From assembly GCA_903813345.2 (NCBI GenBank), contig CAIIXF020000003.1, positions 14,646,931-14,710,930 on the forward strand: a DNA stretch of 64,000 bases. The letters run 5' to 3'. The notes under the pieces are model-generated. The model was given only the letters and a program-made list of their open reading frames with translations, was not told where the DNA came from and made no database searches. This document shows positions 59,183 to 64,000 of the stretch, one piece after another. The stretch's first letter is position 1. The number at the start of each line of letters is the position of its first letter. Source of the stretch: Owenia fusiformis. Taxonomy: Eukaryota; Annelida; Polychaeta; Sabellida; Oweniidae. The position numbers and the translations under genes are program-made.

Positions 59183-59489
59183 ATAGTAGGATATGAGTTC
59201 TGTGTTTTTCAAAAAATACCTTTGTCAATTCAAATCCAAAGAAAATCCTGAAAACTACAAGTTAGGCCTATGACAGTCAAGTTATTTGGGTCATATGAAC
59301 ATTAAATCCAATTTTTCCTTTATTGTGTTGTTTGATCTCGCTATGAACTTCCATGGGGCATTTTTTTGATCTCCCCTGTAATATCCCTGATCTCTCCCAT
59401 GATTTCACTTACAACATCCTATATGATATCTTGTATAATCTCCCATACATACAATGATCTTGCATGATCCGCAGTGTCTGATTACTTAC

Positions 59490-59658
59490 CGGTATGTATT
59501 CTTATATGTCTCTCCAGTTGACTTGGCTTGTTGAATGCCTTGCCACAATGTTGGCATTTTTGCGTCATCACCTTGCGTTTAGGGTTGGCTAAATTAGGGT
59601 CATGTACACCCATATGTTCCTTGAGGTGACCCAATCGTTTGAAGGTTTTCTTGCAAAT
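59490..59658 (-). CDS. C2H2 zinc-finger protein, exon with fingers 1 (part) and 2
   Basis: On the minus strand the acceptor TTTTTATTTAG precedes ATTTGCAAG, and the donor is ACCG|GTAAGT. The preceding exon ends in HTCG; joined to ICKKTF it completes finger 1, so the intron falls inside the C-x2-C zinc knuckle: CGIC...HMGVH, with 12 residues between the second Cys and the first His. Finger 2 is QKCQHC...HIRIHTG, after a 15-residue spacer rich in Asn/Lys/Arg. The frame continues into the next exon as TGERPF. A short finger exon with phase-1 donor is typical of poly-C2H2 genes. Confidence 0.9.
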
Positions 59659-59892
59659 CTAAATAAAAAGAGAATCAATTAAGATTAAATTTCATGAGGT
59701 ATTTCACAAAGTTACCTTGCAATGACCAGTAGACTAGCTATTAAAGATTTATCAAAGATATTATACCTCATATTTTTTGAGATCCTTAAAAAATCCTTTA
59801 TGGCCTATTGTAACTTTCAGGGCCCTTATACCTTAACTCAAAGGAACCTCCTCCCCTTCATAATACATCAAGCTTAAATAACAGATACTTAC
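59659..59892 (-). other. Intron of the C2H2 gene
   Basis: GT-AG intron of 234 bp, donor GGG|GTAAGTATC, acceptor ending TTTAG. No repeat recognised. Confidence 0.88.
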
Positions 59893-60141
59893 CCCACACG
59901 TATGAGGTCTGTCGGGTGTATTGTCTGGATGAGCAAAATCTGGATCTGGTGGCACAATTGTCACAGAGTGAGTTTGTTCAACATTAATCTTGTTAATATC
60001 ACTTGAGTTCAGGGTGACCAATTGGACCTCATCTTGTTGGAGTTTCTCTTGGTTCTGATTGTCGTTGTTGATCTCTAATACAGTTAGTTCCTCAACAGCT
60101 TTGCTAGATTCATCTTCTTGTAGTGTGTCAACTTCTTGGTC
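59893..60141 (-). CDS. C2H2 zinc-finger protein, upstream acidic exon
   Basis: On the minus strand, acceptor CTGTTTTAG then GACCAAGAAG, donor CGTGTGGG|GTAAGTATC. The 249 bases make 83 codons in phase 0 at both ends. The product is Glu/Asp/Gln/Asn-rich (DQEVDTLQEDE start, then EKLQQDEVQLVTLNSSD) and ends RPHTCG, which begins finger 1 completed by the next exon. The acidic, low-complexity stretch before the fingers may be a regulatory or activation region; this is inference. Further 5' exons must exist, because there is no plausible start codon here, and they are not recognised in the remaining 3.9 kb. Confidence 0.85.
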
Positions 60142-61104
60142 CTAAAACAGAAAATTATAAAACATATGATCAAATATTACCCTTTACAACAGCCTACTCC
60201 TATACTCTTTAATTATCCTCTGATCAGTCTGTGTTAGAGCCTAAGTCACATTTGCTTTATGGAGGGCCTGCTTCTCAAAATCGATATAGGAAATCTACAT
60301 CGTACTACTTATCCCTATATTTTATGCTGCATGTTTTGGAAAACTATGGGCACTGGTACTAATTTAGAATCATCATTACTAAATAAGCTTGACATCTTCA
60401 AGAGATTTTATAACAGTCAGAGGCGAGTGTGATGAGGTGGTTGGTGCAGGGTAGACAAAAATTGGGAAGAATAACAAATGGTGGAAATGTGCTCTAAAAC
60501 ATATAGAAACATGGCATTAATATGCAAACTGTCACCAAGTGCCAATTGTTACAGATGCTGAATGCCCACAGCTGAACACTAACTGCCGAACACAGTCAAC
60601 AAAAAGCTTGGAGACCATAACAGTATGTTACCACTTGTGGTGGTAACATAAAAATCATGATCTATTTGACAAAAATGAATGTCACAGGAAAATCTTACAA
60701 AACAGGACATGATAATATAAATGATTAAACATTACAATAAATCATATTTTATATTGTTTAATTTGCTTTGCTAATCGTCAAATCCTGGTTACTACCATAG
60801 AAAACAATAAAATGGGATAATCATTTTAGTGAAAAGGCCATATTAGCTATACAAACACAAAAAAAAGTTGACTGACTCACTTGACTATATTTATATTGAG
60901 AATAAACTAACTTATTTTGCATTTCATTCTCTAAAATTAGAATTTAATTGATGGCTGTTTGTTAATTTACTGCATGTGATTAATTAACACAAATTAATGA
61001 TAAATTGGTCGTTTAGTTTATTTATTGACATTCATCAAGACATAGTGTTGCCGTGACAATGACCTTATCCTGTGTCAACAAATTAATATTGTGTGAAAAT
61101 GTGA
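60142..61104 (-). other. Upstream intron or flank of the C2H2 gene
   Basis: Apart from the family C half copy, no exon or repeat is recognised. Length and end of this intron are unknown. Confidence 0.45.
60505..60655. mobile_element. Family C MITE, half copy
   Basis: GGCATTAATATGCAAACTGT, GCCAATTGTTACAGATGCTG and ACCATAACAGTATGTTACC then ACTTGTG match, inverted, the left half of the complete copy at 45803-46070. Confidence 0.65.
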
Positions 61105-61180
61105 GTAATTATCAAGGAATAACATAAACTGCCGAAAGTCAACACTCTGAATTATATAGAAATGACAAAATCAGTACCCT
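61105..61180 (+). repeat. Family A, central fragment
   Basis: TCAAGGAATAACATAAAC, AGTCAACACTCTGAATTATA and TAGAAATGACAAAATCAG. Followed by a short duplicated CCCTTTTCAATCATATCA at 61178 and 61205. Confidence 0.6.
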
Positions 61181-61334
61181 TTTCAATCATATCAATTTAT
61201 CCAACCCTTTTCAATCATATCATATAAGGCGTATCAAAATCCAGCTTCTCTTTCAGAATTGATGTCACTGAGTTTTATGCCATCAAAAGAAGCTGATCTT
61301 ATCAGAATTGAAGCTGTAAAATCTTCTCTTTTTG

Positions 61335-61665
61335 TCAGAGCATAATGATTATTACTACTGGTCTATGGTTTACAGGGTAGAAAATCAGACATTCCATTCA
61401 AATCTAGTAGAGAAATCAGAGATATATTTCTATGAGCAGACGACACTCAGCTAGATCAGAAGATGCACTATTTGCTGGCATCTAAAAATTGTAACTCTTA
61501 ATGATCTTAGTCAGAGCATAATGATTATTACTTCTGGTCTATGGTTTACAGGGTAGAAAATCAGACATTTAATCAAATTTAAGAGAGAAATCAAGTGAAT
61601 TGTTTCCTTGAGCAGACGACACTCAGCTAGAGCAGAAGATGAAAATATGCTGGCATCCCAAAACA
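61335..61665. repeat. Tandem duplication of a ~155-bp segment carrying a family A 3' half
   Basis: Segments 61335-61490 and 61511-61665 share GTCAGAGCATAATGATTATT, GGTCTATGGTTTACAGGG, GTAGAAAATCAGACATT, GAGCAGACGACACTCAGCT and GCTGGCATC. The family A right halves are at 61378-61445 and 61555-61622. An insertion of about 20 bp separates the segments. Confidence 0.85.
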
Positions 61666-62267
61666 CATTAACAACATTTAACTATGTAAAAACTGAACAA
61701 TGAAAGCAGATGAAGGCACATATGTTGCAGTATAACAGTATAAAAATGCCCTCATAAATAAATACTGGGTGACAATATTGCGACATAAATTGCAGATGAG
61801 GGAGATAAATCGTCGTGAAATTGATGGAACAATGGGCGTTAATCCTAATGTATTTGCTACGACTGAGCCCAGGCTTCCTAACAGCGAACTAACACCCATA
61901 ACTTTAAATACTAAACTCATTGGGAAACAATTACCGTGATTTATGTAATTAACTCAAACAAATGCTGGCATTTCTTATGATATTACATTGACGAATGGGA
62001 CGTTGGGCCTAATCAAATGCGCGTTTTATGTGTGACTCGTATGTTATTGTTCGTCTCAGTGAACATGCAAACAGAGACTTCACTGTTATTAAAGCCCCCT
62101 TTATGTCCCAATAACAGAGGATTTATGCATTGTTTCTAACTCCGATTGACATATACCATTAAACACTTCATGTATATTCTTTCATTTATATTTCATTGCC
62201 TTGTAATGCTAGCTTTGTTCATATAGCTCTCAGTAGGTCTAAATTGTATATTCTGAATGCTGAAACA
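61666..62267. other. No recognised feature
   Basis: An 80-codon minus-strand open frame (61678-61920) shows no domain. Confidence 0.45.
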
Positions 62268-62400
62268 TTATAACACAAGGCATTAACATGCCAAATGTCA
62301 CCACCTGCCATTTGTTACAGACACAGACCACCAAACACCAACCACTGAATGCCAAACACCAACTGCTGAACACCTAAGCTTCTCACAGCTGGGGACCCAA
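62268..62400. mobile_element. Family C MITE, half copy
   Basis: GGCATTAACATGCCAAATGT, CACCACCTGCCATTTGTTAC and repeated CCAAACACCAACTGCTG-like motifs match the right half of the complete copy. Confidence 0.65.
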
Positions 62401-63049
62401 ACATCGCCAAAAGGAAGGACTCTGCATAACAGAATAATGTACCAACAGAAAGGAATTTTTGTTTTACTTTGTATGGAACAAGTTTGAAGAAAATGGTGCA
62501 GTATGAGACTCACAATCCTTGATTTTCAATTGTCTGGTTGGCCTGAAATTCAAATTAACGTTCTTTGTGTATAGCTGGACCCTGTTTATACATGTTGCTG
62601 GCAATTTTGTCACTCCCAATAGATCTGATTCTGCCTTTAACTGTATGGATCTTTTGAGAATAGCTCCTGACATAAGAAATTTTCCAAACTTAAAATATAG
62701 CGATTGGCATCTGGGTGCAAAACTGTGAATTAATTTTCAGCTCAGTGCAAGGTAATTTTTGAATGTCTAAGATTAAACACATTTTGTTCCACCTATTGGA
62801 ACGAGAAAGTACTAAATTTCATTACATCTGCCTGTCTAAATCTAGTGATATATGGATATTGATATGCTCTATTACGATGATTTAACAAAAGCTTGGTATT
62901 ACATTAAGCCTTTATATTGATGAATGAGATATGAGTTGCAATTGAAAAGTCTGCCATATAATAAAACAGTGAGAATCAACAATCTAGAAATCTCTAGTCC
63001 CCATGAAATCGTCTTGCAGGTTTTTTAAAATAAACTTGCAAAAGTTTCT
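62401..63049. other. No recognised feature
   Basis: No gene or repeat recognised before the 24-bp array. Confidence 0.45.
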
Positions 63050-63535
63050 TCAAGTACTGTAGACTTGCATAGGTTTCTTTCAATAGATTTGCATAGGATT
63101 CTTCAAATAGACTTGCAAAAGTTTCTTCAAATAGACTTACAAACGTTTCTTCAAATAGACTTGCAACCGTTTCTTCAAATAGACTTGCATAGATTTTTTC
63201 AAATAGACTTGCAAAAGTTTCTTCAAATACTAGATTTGCAAAAGTTTCTTCAAATAGACTTGCATAGGTTTCTTCAAATAGACTTGCAAAAGTTTCTTCA
63301 AATAGACTTACAAACGTTTCTTCAAATAGACTTGCAACCGTTTCTTCAAATAGACTTGCATAGATTTTTTCAAATAGACTTGCAAAAGTTTCTTCAAATA
63401 GACTTGCAAAAGTTTCTTCAAATAGACTTGCAAAAGTTTCTTCAAATAGACTTGCAAAAGTTTCTTCAAATAGACTTGCAAAAGTTTTTTCAAATAGACT
63501 TGCAAAAGTTTCTTCAAATAGATTTGCAAAGGCAT
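63050..63535. repeat. 24-bp minisatellite, ~20 units
   Basis: Units of AGACTTGCAAAAGTTTCTTC plus AAAT. Within the array a block of about six units (variants ACGTTT, ACCGTTT, ATAGATTTTT) is duplicated at about 63118-63215 and 63298-63390, so a higher-order copy event has happened. Both strands are open throughout (199 codons minus with SLFEETFA octapeptides, 171 codons plus), and both frames begin at TTG, not ATG. Confidence 0.95.
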
Positions 63536-64000
63536 CTTCCAAAAAGTCTGGCAAAGAAATATTCAAATTATTTTGTGTAAAATAGTCTTTCAAAGTTTTG
63601 AATTGAGTTTCCTTACATTCAAAAGAATCTCACCTTTTGCATTAAATCAACTGACAAAATATTTTGAATCTTCAAAATCCAGAAAAACAACCTAGAAACA
63701 TGAGGTAAAAATACAAACATAAAACCTTGACGCAAACAATGAAAAAGCAATCAAAAATCAAATCAAAAGAAGCGGGTACTTTGATCCTCTTAATTGTTTA
63801 CAGTATTGTTTTTGCTAAAACCATGCAATTATATTGATGCGTATTTATAATTAATCAAAGCTGAGAGGCATTGTTCTCAAATAGGGCACAATGTGAGCCA
63901 TGGCAATGGAACCATAAAATGAACAACCCACGTCAAGCTGCAAGAATACTAATATACTGTTGTAACGGGCCAGTAACCAGGGGGTTCAGGGGTACAAGCG
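63536..64000. other. No recognised feature
   Basis: Unique-looking AT-rich sequence to the window end. A possible GTGAG donor on the minus strand near 63631 has too little support to be called an exon boundary. Confidence 0.4.

Larger units (their letters stand above)
57866..59489 (-). other. Intron of the C2H2 gene
   Basis: GT-AG intron of 1624 bp. It holds a TTAA-flanked MITE (58014-58265) and a 32-bp minisatellite (58760-59182); no other feature is recognised. Confidence 0.85.

Noticed and set aside
58711-59212. Overlapping minus-strand frames rich in LYFGIIVLWSYC
   Set aside because: Produced by the 32-bp intronic minisatellite; three frames are open at once.
63624-63720. Possible 5' coding exon of the C2H2 gene (minus strand) ending at a GTGAG donor near 63631
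   Set aside because: A short open stretch from an ATG ends in phase 0 as required, but the peptide is hydrophobic and unlike a zinc-finger gene start. No other support; would need RNA-seq.
1-64000. CRISPR array, prokaryotic operon or viral genome
   Set aside because: The tandem arrays lack alternating unique spacers, no cas-like, phage or viral replication proteins are seen, and the genes have spliceosomal introns.

Overview
This window looks like a piece of a metazoan nuclear genome, most likely a marine invertebrate. It is AT-rich, very sparse in genes, has intron-containing genes with canonical splice sites, and is packed with dispersed repeats, inverted-repeat transposons and minisatellites. 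There is no operon-like packing or bacterial gene. The exact phylum cannot be fixed from the sequence alone.

Only two genes can be supported. (1) On the plus strand, 26290-29927 is one very large coding exon of a Teashirt/Tiptop (Tsh/TSHZ) family zinc-finger transcription factor. It has an acidic N-terminal part, a PLDLS motif of the type that binds the corepressor CtBP, three widely spaced C2H2 fingers of the Teashirt type, a C2HC finger and a C-terminal C2H2 finger. No homeodomain is seen. Its 5' exon(s) are not recognised in the window. (2) On the minus strand, three exons (60141-59893, 59658-59490, 57865-57540) join in frame, across GT-AG introns, into the last 247 residues of a four-finger C2H2 protein. 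A polyadenylation signal lies about 40 nt after the stop codon.

Everything else is repeat landscape. (a) An unclassified dispersed repeat of roughly 190 bp, called family A here, occurs about 25 times on both strands; most copies end in a sharp AGCAGACGGA motif. (b) A 2.5-kb foldback element (15293-17808) has arms made of about 190-bp tandem units and a 9-bp target duplication, with a TTAA-flanked MITE nested inside it. (c) A mariner remnant (46883-47928) retains a recognisable transposase fragment whose third catalytic aspartate is lost; it sits inside a 31-bp minisatellite that still carries a paralogous empty site. (d) There are many MITEs: three TTAA-flanked (piggyBac-like), several TA-flanked, and others with long arms. 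(e) One tRNA-headed SINE lies at 56291-56606. (f) At least nine tandem arrays are present, the largest being a 40-bp satellite at 35607-36936 with a partial ~320-bp higher-order period.

Nested insertions give relative ages: family A is older than the foldback at 12684-13067 that splits one copy, the 2.5-kb foldback is older than the TTAA MITE inside it, and the 31-bp minisatellite is older than the mariner. Several long open frames are by-products of arrays whose period is a multiple of three, and are not reported as genes.
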